From Ephemerocybe angulata (taxonomy: Eukaryota > Basidiomycota > Agaricomycetes > Agaricales > Psathyrellaceae), in NCBI GenBank assembly GCA_013368325.1, contig JAACJK010000232.1:1-64000 (forward strand): a stretch of DNA of 64,000 nucleotides, written 5' to 3'. Made by a program: the position numbers and the translations under genes. The notes beneath the pieces are model-generated. The model saw only the letters and a program-made list of their open reading frames with translations. It searched no databases and was not told where the DNA came from. Of this stretch, positions 43,137 to 54,513 are shown piece by piece. Each line of letters opens with the position of its first letter. The stretch's first letter is position 1.

Positions 43137-43917
43137 AAGACGTAAGACGATAAGCAACAGCCGAAAGTTATTGCGACGTACTTGAGCTGGCTGGACCGCT
43201 TATATGCCCTCTGGCATCAAGATTCTATGCGGTACACCCGCACGCAGTCCATGCCACCACACGCGTTGGATCGAAGGCTGGATCGAGGGAGATCGAGGGC
43301 TGAACCGTATGGAACTTCCAAAAGGCGGTGAGCGGGGTCTACCGAACGGCGGGCGCCTAGGGCTATCGCGCAGGGTGGTCGACTTGTTGAGAAAATGGGA
43401 CGCGAGATGGGAGGCGATGGGAAAGTTAGCAAGCGGACACCACGGGGCACGGGACCTGTGCATCACATGTGCCGGAAATAAGCGGCAATATATCAACTCA
43501 AGCATCAATGTACTCCTTCGCCTCATCCGCTAGAAGATCGAGCAAAGCGAAATGCAACCCCAATATCCCCGCTTCGTACTCTACCCCGACTTGGTGCCAT
43601 ACATCTAAAACCTTTCAGTCCTACCGACATCGCATAATCCGACTGGACCGGTAGTGGGATGGGGATGAAGTGCACCCGCCTTATTGGACCTCATGGATGT
43701 CGGTGAAGGGCGAGGGGCTGACCGTTAACGACGCAGATGCACACAGGTTAGCCGGTACAGGGACGAGGGACGCTGGGTACGCTCGGAACTCGGGTCAGGA
43801 ACACTCGTATGACGATAAGCGGCTGACGAACGGTCCTGTAGGAGACCTGCACATCACAAAGTCGACGAGGTATAAAAGGATCTACACATCGACTGCAAGA
43901 TCGCCACCACAACAAAT
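43137..43917. promoter_or_regulatory. divergent promoter region of the two accessory genes
   Basis: About 780 bp separates the two divergent ATGs (43136 minus, 43918 plus). A TATA box TATAAAAG at 43871-43878 lies 40 bp before the plus-strand ATG. No equally clear box is seen for the minus gene. Short ORFs inside show no features. Confidence 0.5.
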
Positions 43918-45512
43918 ATGAACGACGAATACGACATCGACAGGGCCCGTAAGTCGCGTCTCCCATGGATCGGATCTCATTACTGACCAAGGTAATCACA
44001 GAGAAGCTACTGCACGATATAGGGCTAGCTGACAGCAAGGCACCTTGCAGCAGCGGCATGACGAGGTTCGAGCAGGCGAAGGTACGTCGCGATAGTACTA
44101 GAAAAGAGGACCTGGCTGACGATAGCAGCTGGACGACATTCGGATGGTGGACATCAAATATCCAACCTCCACGCGCATGTTAGAGGGGGAGGATGAAGTT
44201 GTGTTGAGGCTCCAAGGCGTGGTCTGCGGAAAGATGCTACCGCCTTATACGGAATCGCCGTAAGTGTCTCTCGAGCAGCGCGCCGTGCACATACTAACTA
44301 GAAGGTAGGGTCGGGTCAAAGAACATATCCCGCATTCGAAACCTTAGGCAACACGTCAAGGTCACCGGCCTCGGGACAAGCGCGTTCGCCCAACATGTCG
44401 AAAAGCTTCAAGCCGTGCACGACAAGTTCTCGCAGCACTCGCAGGAGCGAACCGTCCTCCCATTCGACTTCTTGCCCCACGAGGGCCAAGATTCGATCGA
44501 GTCTCATTCTAGATACTTCACCGACAGATACCTCGTACCGTACGAGAAGAATCAGCCCTTCCTCCCGGGTGTGGATCCCTTCCACGTCCTGCGCAAACTT
44601 CAACCGGATGACTTCATCCACGCCGCGGACAATGTCGTGGAGTACTGCATTCGCGCGACAAACACGAAAGGCTTGCCGACGTTCGTACTCCTCCATCGCA
44701 TGTCCAACGGTCACTGACGGATTACCCCCAGATACACCCCTTGCGACCCCAGCATCTTCAAGGTGGGCGACCTCGTAGAGGTCGCGTTTTCCTGTGTCGG
44801 TATACCCATCAAGGATCAGCGCATGCGCATCATACTTCAGCTCCGCGGTCTCACTCTTCTAGACAACACCATCCGCAAGGTGCGCATTCGTTCACATTGC
44901 GGCGCCGCTAGTATGGGACTGACATGCAGCACATTATAGGAGAGCGAGCACAGGAACAAGATGACGATGGCGCTAGCTGTCGTCAACGTTACGCCGAAAC
45001 GAAAGCGGCTATACCTGTCATCTGAAGAGGTCATTCCATCGACGACTCAGGCCGCGAAGAAGCAACGATCGGAAGATACGAAGGCCACGAACAGTATCGA
45101 ACTCGCGCAGGTGCCCGTCACCCAAGGACTGCACGAGGATGGGGAGATCATTGAGCACGGTCCCGACGGCGCTTTCGACGAAGAAGGTACGCAACCTGCA
45201 GGTGCGGCGGTGGGCTTAAGCGATGGCGAGGTACCCGGAACGGAGGAGGGTAGCGAAGGGGAGGTAACTCTAAACGAGGAGGGAGATGAGGAGGAAGGGG
45301 CCGGTAGCGACGGTGGAGATGCAGAGTTGGAGGAGGGTGAAGCGAACAGCGAGGTTCCTGGGTACGAGGTCTTCAGCGAGGTTCCTGGGTACGAGGTCTT
45401 CGGAAATGAAGGAGAGTATATGGAGGGTAACGTAGGCTATCCGGGGGAAACCATGACGTTCATCTCCGGCGAGGACGAAGGCAGTGGGGAAGCCATGAAC
45501 GTCGACGGTTAG
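43918..45512 (+). CDS. accessory gene, multi-exon, acidic C-terminus
   Basis: Exons 43918-43948, 44002-44081, 44129-44259 and 44309 onward join in frame (introns 47-53 bp): MNDEYDIDRAQ, LLHDIGLADSKAPCSSGMTR, LDDIRMVDIKYPTSTRML, VVLRLQGVVCGKMLPPY, VGSKNISRIRNLRQHVKVTG. An in-frame TGA lies at 44715-44717. The frame resumes at once with YTPCDPSIFKVGDLVEVAFS and MRIILQLRGLTLLD, then after an intron near 44880-44940 a basic PKRKRLYL and a long acidic tail to 45512. A 90-nt intron (GTACTG..CCCAG) would skip the TGA and keep phase. The strand-rich central part is of the kind seen in OB folds (speculative). It is divergent from the split accessory gene. Family not recognised. Confidence 0.6.
45348..45401 (+). 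repeat. perfect 27-bp in-frame duplication
   Basis: Two identical 27-bp units encode SEVPGYEVF twice in the acidic tail of the accessory gene. There are no differences between copies, so it is a recent slippage event. Confidence 0.9.
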
Positions 45513-45605
45513 GAGACGCGTACACGGGTACGCATGCTAGACCAGCACAAACGGGACACGGGGTACTTCACCAATCGACCCCAATCACCATCCTCCATCA
45601 CATCC

Positions 45606-45640
45606 TTCGCCTTTCACCGTCCTTCGCCTTTCACCGTCCC
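45606..45640 (+). repeat. 17-bp tandem repeat, 2 copies
   Basis: CCTTCGCCTTTCACCGT is repeated exactly twice, at the start of a C/T-rich region. Confidence 0.85.
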
Positions 45641-45677
45641 TCCACATTCCTTCCACATTCCTTCGATCCTTGCACTT

Positions 45678-46000
45678 TGATGCTGTCATATACCCCTCCC
45701 ACTTGCACCATTTAAGCTCCAGTCTCGGCGCATCACATTCTTTCAACCTCCCCGTTTCCCCAACATACATTCGCTCGCACGGCGCGTTGATGCCGTCGTA
45801 TACCCCTCCATCTTCTCCCAGTTCGCGCTACCGGACTCGGCCCTTCACATTCGTTCAACCTCCCCGATTTTCCCATATTCCTTCCGTTTTCACAGCGTGT
45901 TATGTCGCATACCTTTCAACATCTCATCTTCTCGAATCTCCCAGTTCAGGCTACTGGCCTCCGCGCTTGACATTCGCTCGCCTTCCCTTCCCTCTTCCTA
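45678..46000 (+). repeat. degenerate ~110-bp tandem repeat, 3 copies
   Basis: Units begin near 45678, 45787 and 45897. Shared landmarks in each are TGATGC(T/C)GTC(A/G)TATACCCC or TTATGTCGCATACC, then CACATTC or GACATTC(G/T) followed by a CT-rich block. The composition is strongly pyrimidine-rich on the plus strand and non-coding. Confidence 0.6.
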
Positions 46001-46338
46001 TTGTACGTAGTTATTTAGACTTTTCATATCTTCGTTTAATTGTGCCACTGCCGTTGTCTTCGACTGTCGGACTGGTTTCTTATTCCAGGTCACTCCCTTG
46101 CCTATTTCGCTCGCGTCTTGTTTATTCCCTTTGCTCCAACTGCGTCTCACCCTCCTTTATATCGAACGGTTCACGAATTACCAGCCTACATACCACCCCA
46201 CACTCATTACGCCTTAAATATATTACATTTACTATGAACGAGCAGAGAAAGATGAAAGGAAAAGGGGGGAGGGCACGAAGTCGTCGACATGGAGATCCGG
46301 GATCCGGAATGGCAGGTAGCCGGAAATGATGCGTTGAT

Positions 46339-46370
46339 GCACAGGGAGGCTCAAAGAGGCCTCCCTGTGC
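46339..46370. other. perfect 12-bp hairpin
   Basis: GCACAGGGAGGC, an 8-nt loop, then GCCTCCCTGTGC. A half copy (GATGCAAAGGGAGGCTCAAAG) lies about 100 bp on, at 46432-46452. Helitron 3' ends carry such hairpins, but no CTRR end follows here, so a terminus cannot be claimed. Confidence 0.6.
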
Positions 46371-46654
46371 TGTGCGAGGGCCGGGTAATACCGGTGATCA
46401 AAATGGCCGGTTGCTGGATTTGATGAATTGATGCAAAGGGAGGCTCAAAGGCTTGGCGCGGGGAAATCCACTGCGTTAGTACCCGAGCCAAAATGCCTCG
46501 GAATGATAGGACGACCTCGAGAACTATATTGCGAGTGAGAACGATATTCTGAGCGCAATGTGTCGATGACTTGAGGTGGCCGGTGCCGACTTACCACTGA
46601 TGGCCCTGTATATCTTTTTGCACTGCTGCTCATGAAACGGGAAGGACAGTTTAC

Positions 46655-47100
46655 CTGTTCAAGCGAAGGAGATGAGTTGACTGGGCCAGTTTGGAGAGCA
46701 AGTACTCACATAGGTACTCGAGCCCAGCGAGGGCGACCGTCCCGTATCGTACTGCGAAAAGGATGATCTTCGGCGCGCTCAACTTCGTCGGCCAGATCAA
46801 ACGAACTTCTCGTGGGAGGGTGTGGAGGTAGTCCAGAAGCTATTAAAGTCGAAGTCTCAGGCTTCACCATTACGAACTCAGAGATGCATTAGAGTACATA
46901 CCACGAACGCTATACCAGCGACTGCCTAGTACATGTTGACCATTTGCATGCATCTCGTGTGCCAAATGACACTTACGATTTCCTACCCTCCTTCTTATCA
47001 GAAAAGTACTTTGAAACACACCATGGCACCTATTACTCACATTTACGAACCGCGTCGCCTTCAGCACCTCGTTCGTAATCTCAAGCTTCAACCCAGGCAT
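46655..47100 (-). pseudogene. truncated DUF6533-type membrane protein gene
   Basis: Exon 1 is 47041-47100 (MPGLKLEITNEVLKATRFVN), exon 2 is 46902-46925 (AVAGIAFV), exon 3 is 46710-46839 (LLDYLHTLPREVRLIWPTK, ILFAVRYGTVALAGLEYL); introns are 115 and 62 bp. The [VL]xDYLxTLxxEVRLIWxxK block is the characteristic DUF6533 N-terminal motif. After exon 3 the expected membrane segments are lost: a possible next exon from 46654 (KLSFPFHEQQCKKIYR) runs into sequence next to the hairpin repeats at 46339-46452. The gene therefore appears cut off at its 3' side. It is the complement of the 19.5-20.5 kb gene, which lacks the N-terminus. Confidence 0.6.
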
Positions 47101-49263
47101 GGTGCGGCCGCGGTTATAATAGTGGGAAGGGGACGAAATGAGATTCCACCGGGGTATATCTTCACAGTCCCCTCACTCTTTTAAACGACCCGCCTGGAGC
47201 TATAGAAGCATCAGGCGGTACAAATGACGCTCTCCGGAGGCTTTACTCGAGCGCTCTTTGTACTTACTCCTTTGCAATCTTTTGCAATGCACCTTTCGGC
47301 GAAGGTTTTACTGAGATCAATATCATATCAGATCGCCTAATATTAAGACGGCGCTCCCGGCATGTCTTCTTTTTGTGTTTTACCTGGGAGGATCTTGCGG
47401 CAAATGAGCGAAAGGGGTGATGGGAACTTTGAGAAGACGAGAATCGCCGCCTTCTTCAAGTTCTTGTGGGCCTCGACTGCTTCTCCGGAAATTCGGAGGC
47501 CCCGCGGGTGCTACAAAGGTGCAAGGCGCGGTGTGCCTGAGAACGGGTTAGTGCTGCGGCAGGCGTCGAGGAGAATACATCGCATGTATTGGCTTATCAT
47601 AGAAGGGCCATGTAGAGATATCTAGAGATATCTTTTGATTATTCTCATTGAAGAAGCGAAAGTAAGCAGGTCATAGCGCTCCAAGCAAAAGCTAATAGTA
47701 CCTGGGACTGAGTGTGGTGCTGATCGGTGTACTGGGGCAGTGCACACGGTCCCGTAGCGCGTGCTTGGCTGGGCGCTTATTCCACTGTCACTGGTGTGGA
47801 GGCTGTTCGACCATCAGGAGCGTCACTTCTGATGGATATCGATACATATCAGTGAGAATTCCCAGCCCCCACCTTCGCATGCGGTGAATAGTTTACATAT
47901 AGCATTGGGAGGACTGGAGGAAGAGAAGACCGACTGCATGGCCAGCGCCATTCTATCGCAGTGTGGCCATTATATTATCCTGTTCAGTCATATATATCAA
48001 TCCAAAAAAAGCCTGCATCCAAATCCTTTGCTGAATTTTGTTCATGTCCGACCTTATACGTTCGATCAGTGTAAGTACCGTAGAAAGACACGAGTGCCTA
48101 GAGATAGGCGCCCGTGTGAGCATGCATTATCCCCACGGAATGTGGCCATTGGAGAACTAGATGAACTTTGAATTACAAGAAGCAAAAACCGTCATTACGC
48201 TGAGATATTAGTATGCAGTATATATATGTGTGTGTAGTAGTTGCAACACAAGACACATAAATCAAGCCATCGAAGGGTGGCATACGGGGTGGAGTATTGC
48301 TGTTTGCTCAATGAAAACGAGGGCGCAGTGACTATATACAAGGCTTGCCATGCACCACAGACATGCCACTAGATTTGGACGTTAGGGAGAGAGACCTTCG
48401 CTTTAAAAAGAGAGCGCGGGCGCGACGGGGACTGGGAGGTACTAACAAATACGACACGCCCTCGATGCAAAAATTACTCCGTAGAAGGTGTTAGCTCACT
48501 GTCGTCGTCGCAATCAGTACGTACCAGCCTAATTATACGATTGCCATGGGGAGCCACACTAACTACCAGCAGTGCTGTTGATATCAGGAACGCGCGCCCG
48601 TTGCACAACTTCAAACGTGCCAGATTTTGAACGCATGCAAGTAGAGCTCGGCATGGCTTTTTGGAGCTTCTCAGGTTTACTTCTCTTACGGATTTTCCAT
48701 TTCAATCTTTCGTTTTCTACCATTATTTACCCATTTCGGCACTTGGACTTTAGTATTAGCTGATATGTACATCTGGCATTCCAACCCATTGCCCGTGGGG
48801 TCGTCCGCGCTAGGAGATGGGGCGTGTGTGAAGCTGCCAAGTCCTTCTAAATGATCAATTCTGCATGTGGGATAACACCCTACTTACTCCAGGGATTTGA
48901 GAGCGCCTATCGAGAACCGGGGAAGTCGTGATATATGTATCGAGGGAGGAGTGATCGCTTAGGGTGTGCTTGATGCAGAGCTAGACCTACAGTAGCAGTG
49001 CATATGAAGAAACACATGCGCGACCACTTCTGTCCTTGCGCCTATCGCCACAGAGCTATCCGAGTCGGCGTGTCGGCGTGGAACCCAAGCCTCGGGTTGT
49101 GACCCCTCACTTCAATTTGAAATATAAAACTCAAACGTTCACAAAATAGTCACTATCACTGACTTTCCTTTCCACTCCTTCAAATTAACCTCCGAGGGCA
49201 TCTCTCATTTGCGCCCTCTTCAAGCAACTCCAGTGCTCGATCTCAATATTCACAAGGCTCAGA
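47101..49263. other. gene-poor stretch
   Basis: About 2.1 kb without a gene I can support; AT-rich in places (47980-48250). Short repeats such as AGAGATATCTAGAGATATC near 47610 only. Confidence 0.4.
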
Positions 49264-50531
49264 TGGTGTCACTACCGGCTTTTGCTGCAACCGTTATCAC
49301 GTTGTCGACTTTGCTCTTCCCTGTGTCTGGGAGCCCCACACCACCCGCCCACGCTGTCGGGCACGATTCTGCTACCCTCAACAGAATCGAGCCTCGATCA
49401 GTCTCTTGCTTCCCCCTTGACCTCCAGCAGGTGTCGAGATGTGAGTGCCACTCCTTATACCCGACCGCATCCTATACCAATATGTACTCGATAATCCCAG
49501 TGCCCGCTTGGAAGAAGATGTTCACTACGCGGAAGATCAGTTTGGGAAAGGCGCGGACTTCCGCCTAAACGACCCCCAGGTATGTCTACCATCCAAGGCC
49601 GCCGCGACCTCAAGTTAACTTCACACAAGTACCCCGACCGTATTGCTGACGGGTGCATGGATGCGGCCTCAATCCCTATTCGATATGCAGGTGTGTCTCG
49701 ACTGAATTAAGGGGTAGTACCGGCGCTAAAGCCTGAAAGATCAACCAAGATGCAGTACTTCCAGCCGACAGATCCAGGGTATTTCTGATGGTACGAACCA
49801 AACTATAGCCTTTACACAAACAATTGGGGATGACTCCAAGACCTCATGGACTGTCACCAGTACGTGTACGCAAATCAATTTACCAAGGGCAGTATATATG
49901 ACGATGCATTAGAAGAGTCGACCCTCGCTGTAAACGCACAGTTCAAAGCCACCTTCGATTTCCCTCCCATCTCCAAGTTCGAGGCATCCGTGTCCACCAC
50001 TGGAACCTTCCGAAACCTGAGAACCGACACCTTCGAGACAACGTACACGAGCAAGCAAGATACAAAGTTCGAGTTTGTTAACCGCGACGGGTTCGAGTGC
50101 AAGTTTGAGGTGGAGACGACATCGTGCGCGACAACGGCCATGGGTCAAGCACCTGTTATTGCAGCTGGGACGGTGCTCGCTGCTTTCGACAACAAAGTAT
50201 GTAGCCGATATCTTCTTCTAGTATTTGACGTTGATGAGGCTTCTTTTTACAGCGTAAACGCAAGGGCGATGGCTCGGAGGGTGCTCATTACCATTGTAAG
50301 CCACTTACACATCACCATCACTTCCCATCGAAATAGCTGACGGAACCTGGTACAGGGTTCATCGATTTCGAGACTGTGTTGACGCCGGAGGAGAGGACTA
50401 GTTTTGTAGATTTCCAAGGTCCGGTTAGTATTACTTCGAGCACCGCGTACCAGACCAACTGCGCTAAACGCGGTGAATCACATCGAGTTAGTGGTGTTAG
50501 AGTCATTGCTCAGGACACCATTGGTGTGTAG
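49264..50531 (+). pseudogene. secreted beta-rich hypothetical protein, frames not fully joinable
   Basis: ATG 49264 starts a clear signal peptide (FAATVITLSTLLFPVSG). Downstream coding blocks are ARLEEDVHYAEDQFGKG (49500s), YPDRIADGCMDAASIPI (49620s), ISDGTNQTIAFTQTIGDDSK (49780s), FTKGSIYDDALEESTLAV through KATFDFPPISKFEASVSTTG, ETTYTSKQDTKFEF and GQAPVIAAGTVLAAFDNK, then RTSFVDFQGPVSITSSTAY to a stop near 50531. Introns at 49440, 49580, 50197 and 50282 are plausible, but two joins, near 49500 and 49862, need a single-base shift. The Ser/Thr-rich alternating strands recall secreted beta-sheet proteins, possibly of the aerolysin-like fold; this is weak and no activity is claimed. Confidence 0.45.
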
Positions 50532-51481
50532 CTCAATTCGCCCTATAGATATATACTGGCAGTCCTTATGTTTAGTACACCAAATACTAAGGGTCGTCGG
50601 GCACTTGAGTCTTGACAAGGGCAGTGTCTGCAGGATATTACCAAGGACTAGCACGAGGCGGCTACATACGTCTAGTAATGACACAGGCCGTGTCGCAGTC
50701 ACCGATTGGGAAAATAAAAAGCATCAGTCGATTGTGCAGAGATGCGCTACAGAGACTCCAGTGTAAGAGAGCGAGACCGTCTGGGCGCAGACAGGTCGTC
50801 TCTCGAGTTCGATGGGGGGTAGGAACGATCCGCAGGACAGTGCGAGCAAAGGAGAATGATATTGGAGGACGGATGGAGGGATGAGCTCGGGGGAGAGCGA
50901 ACTATCGAAACAGTGAGTACAGGGGGTCCTTATATAGGTAGACAACTAGACTAGATGACTACGAAATAAGTACGAAACCGCCCGCGGCGGGTCGGTCATC
51001 GTCCGAGGTCGGGTGGCCGCTACAACGTCACTACATGGTTGGTCCGTGAGGAATGGAGGGCGGAATAAGGTGGTGTCGGCGCGCAGCCGAGACACCATCC
51101 TCACACCAGACAATCATATTGAAATGAGCGATGAGAACGTATCTGCAAGGGGCATAATGGAGAACATGTCGCGATAGTAGGAGGGTGTCGATACAGAGTA
51201 GCTGACGCCGCAGGAAAGGACAAAGCAGAAGGAGGAGATGCAGTTGGATATTTGAGTCCCACTTGCAACGGCACTCGGCTGGTGGCGTAGAGATGTAGTG
51301 CGATACATTCTACTAAATATTCCTGCTTTCTGAAGCAAGAGAATACGCCAGACTAGGAGGTGCAAACGAGGTTACAAATAGTCTGAGCCAATGGACGGAA
51401 TAGCTGTACAGGTAATGAGAAGAGTGGAACTTGAATGAAAAGGCATATGAAAGGCGAAGTATAGAACAGAAGTCGTGAGAC
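50532..51481. other. intergenic, nothing recognised
   Basis: Contains the downstream region of the TPR-CHAT gene. Only short ORFs. Confidence 0.4.
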
Positions 51482-53133
51482 TTATAACCCAAAATGAACA
51501 AACGGAATCCAGGTGAGTAAGGAATGCTCTGAGTTGTCGAGACTGAGACGCAATTGCTGAGTGGCATAGTGTAGAGCAACAGCGGAGTGAGTCCCGTCAA
51601 AACCGGTGGCACTGGAGTCATTTCGATGGGCTAAGAGATATTCGTAGAAGGTTGTGGCGACCTCCTGCGCAGAATTATCACCGATCGACCACATCGTCCC
51701 TAAGACCCGACGATATCCCGCAGCGAGCATCCCAGCAGTGAGATGGACGGCTTCATCGGAGAGCTTCTCCTGGCCGGTGCTCGTCTGACACGCGGAGAGG
51801 AAAGCTAGGTCGGCATTTTTGAGATTAGACTGGAGGATGGTGCCGAGCTCAAGAGAGCCTTGATGGAACAGGAAGCGGCTCTGAAGTGGCTCCGCAGCGT
51901 TCTGCGATCCGTGGCATGCCAGATGGATGCTGCTGAAGTCCTGCATGTGCTGGAGGCATTCGCCGACCGTCATTGCATCTCCTTCCAGCTTGAGTGTCCT
52001 CACTCCGCTCTCCTTCGCCTTGTTGAAGATTGCTCGTACCTCCTTCGTAGTTCCAGGGATTGGGAAAGCGCCGGGGGCGTTGGGTTGACTTGTCAGGAAC
52101 AGTCCAGATCCCTTCCCGTCGGAGGAGTGACAACTCTTCACTCGGTCGGTAATGGTGGTCACGGTTGGAGTATAGGATGATACCACGTAATCGAACACGC
52201 TCTCGCGGTTTGAGCCTCGATATATCCCGGCAGCGTGAAGGGGAAGAAAGGACAGGGGGCCTGTCGGGCACCACCAGACCCTTGGTGGTACCTCCCCAGT
52301 CGCTTGACCCACACTCTATCAAAAAAAAATCAGTTATATGGATTAAAATACAGAGAAGGTACATACCGAGAACCCCAGAGCATTCAGAATTGGCTTTACT
52401 ACCTCCTCCCACAAACCTCGGAGAACCCGGTGGACAGGATCTTCAGTGCGCCTTCCGATGGGCGCGGACTTTATACCCCTTGCTAAGAGTTCGCTGTCGA
52501 CGGACGAGATGACCTCTACCTCTCGAGTGCGGAGGTTATGAGTGCGTAGCTGAGAGTCCAGAATGGTGCGATATTTGCCGGCCTTCTCGACCGAGAAGTT
52601 GGGAAGGGGGATGTGGAGAGGCTCATCCAGTCCAGCGCGTAGCGCAAGTGCATCGCAACGACGATCATTGATGTTGATGACGATTAGGGGGCCTGAATGC
52701 GGGAGATGCTGCATGAGTAGAGAGCAAGGCGATGGCATGAGGAAGAATTCGAAGCCGGGGATGGCCCTTGCCGCTCTGAGAAGATCATCCCACTTCCTCG
52801 CAAGATTGAGATGGGCACGCGCTTCATCCTCGAGGGGGATTTTCTCTGACAGCGGCATACTGGCGTGAATTTGGGCACGAGACGATCCGGCTGTCTCGAG
52901 CTGCCTTGCAGTCTCTGCAATGCTATCCGCGAGCTCCTCGTCGTGGCTGCGTAAATCATCGAGCGGGGTACGGAGAGCATTGAGTTGGCTCCAGACGAGG
53001 CAACGGCCTTGTTCGAGCCACTCCAATGCCTTATCCGCTCTGTCGAGTCCACAAGCAGCGGCAGCCGACTCAAGAGCAAGGCCAGAAATGCCTTCAAGCT
53101 GGGTATATCTGCCGCGTACCGTTTGCTCGAGGC
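51482..53133 (-). pseudogene. C-terminal half of interrupted TPR-CHAT gene (CHAT protease-like domain)
   Basis: Exons 52367-53133 and 51482-52315 with a 51-bp intron (52316-52366, phase 0). It begins EQTVRGRYTQLEGISG and continues with helical repeats (GLDRADKALEWLEQGRCLVW, then LRTPLDDLRSH). The CHAT domain includes PTGPLSFLPLHAAG, the catalytic His in SIHLACHGSQ, and the catalytic Cys in AFLSACQTSTGQEKL, then GTMWSIGDNSAQEV. CHAT domains are caspase/separase-like cysteine proteases; TPR-CHAT proteins are expanded in Agaricomycetes. Both catalytic residues are intact. The 5' end is the TSD of the 3.8-kb element, so this half has no start of its own. Confidence 0.9.
53128..53133. repeat. left target-site duplication of the 3.8-kb element
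   Basis: CGAGGC, identical to 56952-56957. It is part of a Gly-Leu-Glu codon run in the interrupted gene. Confidence 0.85.
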
Positions 53134-53516
53134 TATGGCACATATACTGTCTCAAAAATATGGCTAACATTCAGTGATTTTCGTACATGCTTGAGTCGTT
53201 TTGCTGTTGTATTCATACAGGTTGAACAAAGTGAATAGCAATGATTTGCGCACAGCTTCATACTGAGTTCAAAGTTTGTACACCCTGTTTTGAGAAATTT
53301 TCATACATGTTTTTAGAGGAGTAACATTATCATACATGTTGGAGCCTTGCGCAAAATCGCGGTAATTCGTGCACCTTGTGCGAAGCTGTCAATATTGTAC
53401 ATGTCTGGTTTGGGGGCTGTCGATCTCTGATTCGCGTCGCGTCCGTGTTCGTTGATTGCCTTCCGTTTATCCCTGTTCTTCCTGACCCCTGTCCTCCAGC
53501 TTCACTTCAGATATCA

Positions 53517-53950
53517 TGCCAGAGCTCGTCGACGGTCTAGCTCACTGTCTAGTTGTCCATTGTGGACTCCAGCTATATAGATACGGCCCCTTTCCTGTCC
53601 TTAATCTTTACGCAGACCTCACGGGCACTGAAGCCGACGACACCAAGATAACAACTGGCCTTGTGCAGCAGCTCAGCAGCAGCAGCAAATGTGATGAGGG
53701 ACATGCGGCAATCAGCAATGGTATTGGACCTCGGTCACCTACGGTTCAAGGTATGTCTCCTGTTATTAGAGGATGCGAATGCTAAGAGAGCGATGGCTGG
53801 CGTACCTCACCCATACATCTGTTAAAGTGTACCCGAAGTTCGCATTTGCAAGGTTCCAAAGAATGTGAGTCCAATCTTATGGTCCCTCAGTCATTTCTGG
53901 GACTAATGCAATTCCACAGAGCCTGAAGTTCTCTGTGGCGCTCGGAATTC
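53517..53950 (+). CDS. putative small ORF inside the 3.8-kb element
   Basis: ATG 53517 (MPELVDGLAHCLVVHCGLQL, TEADDTKITTGLVQQLSSSS) to SPTVQ. A possible intron (GTATGT ... TAAAG, 53753-53827) leads to VYPKFAFARFQRM. No family is recognised and it may be a captured or decayed fragment. Confidence 0.25.
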
Positions 53951-54248
53951 AATGCAAGAGGTTCGTTATGGCATTCCATTCTCTTGACCAACTGTTCCAT
54001 GTGCGTCAATGAGCTAAAATCTATCAATAATACGGGCGCCGCCTAACCGAACTCAAATTTGGCGCAGCCAATCTGGGAACCCAGTCGCTCGGGCCTTGGA
54101 CCTGAGCCCGTCTACGTGGCTGGTACATTTTAGGGTTTCCTGAAGGGAGTAGCAGCATGGATAGAGCCAAACTGGGCTGCAAGCAGCATGAATCTAGCAG
54201 CTGCGGCCATTCACGATGCTAATCAAGTTTGGGTGGGGGTGGGGGCAT

Positions 54249-54260
54249 ACACAGTGAACA
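54249..54260. repeat. left target-site duplication of the nested element
   Basis: ACACAGTGAACA, 12 bp, identical to 56361-56372. Confidence 0.92.
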
Positions 54261-54513
54261 TATGACGTTCAAAGTGCACCATAATTCATCCTCCCCCACC
54301 TTTTATTTCCCCACCCCCCTTTCGACTTTAACTTGTATTTCTGGTCGTTTTAACCTGTTTTGAACAGACTTTGAAAAAGGGGGGGAACTTCCGAAAAGGG
54401 GGGGAAATCGAAAATTCTCCCCCCCTTTTCGCGACTTCCCCCCCTTTTTTTCGAAGTCTCCCCCCCTTTCGAACACCCCCCTCCTTTCAGTATTCACCCT
54501 CCCCCCTCTTGTG
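54261..54513 (+). repeat. left terminal inverted repeat of the nested element
   Basis: Matches the complement of 56109-56360. The G-runs and C-runs on each strand are dense enough to form G-quadruplexes and self-paired hairpins. Confidence 0.9.

Noticed and set aside
46339..46370. Helitron 3' terminus
   Set aside because: Hairpin is present, but no CTRR follows within about 15 bases on either strand and orientation relative to the helicase is not established.
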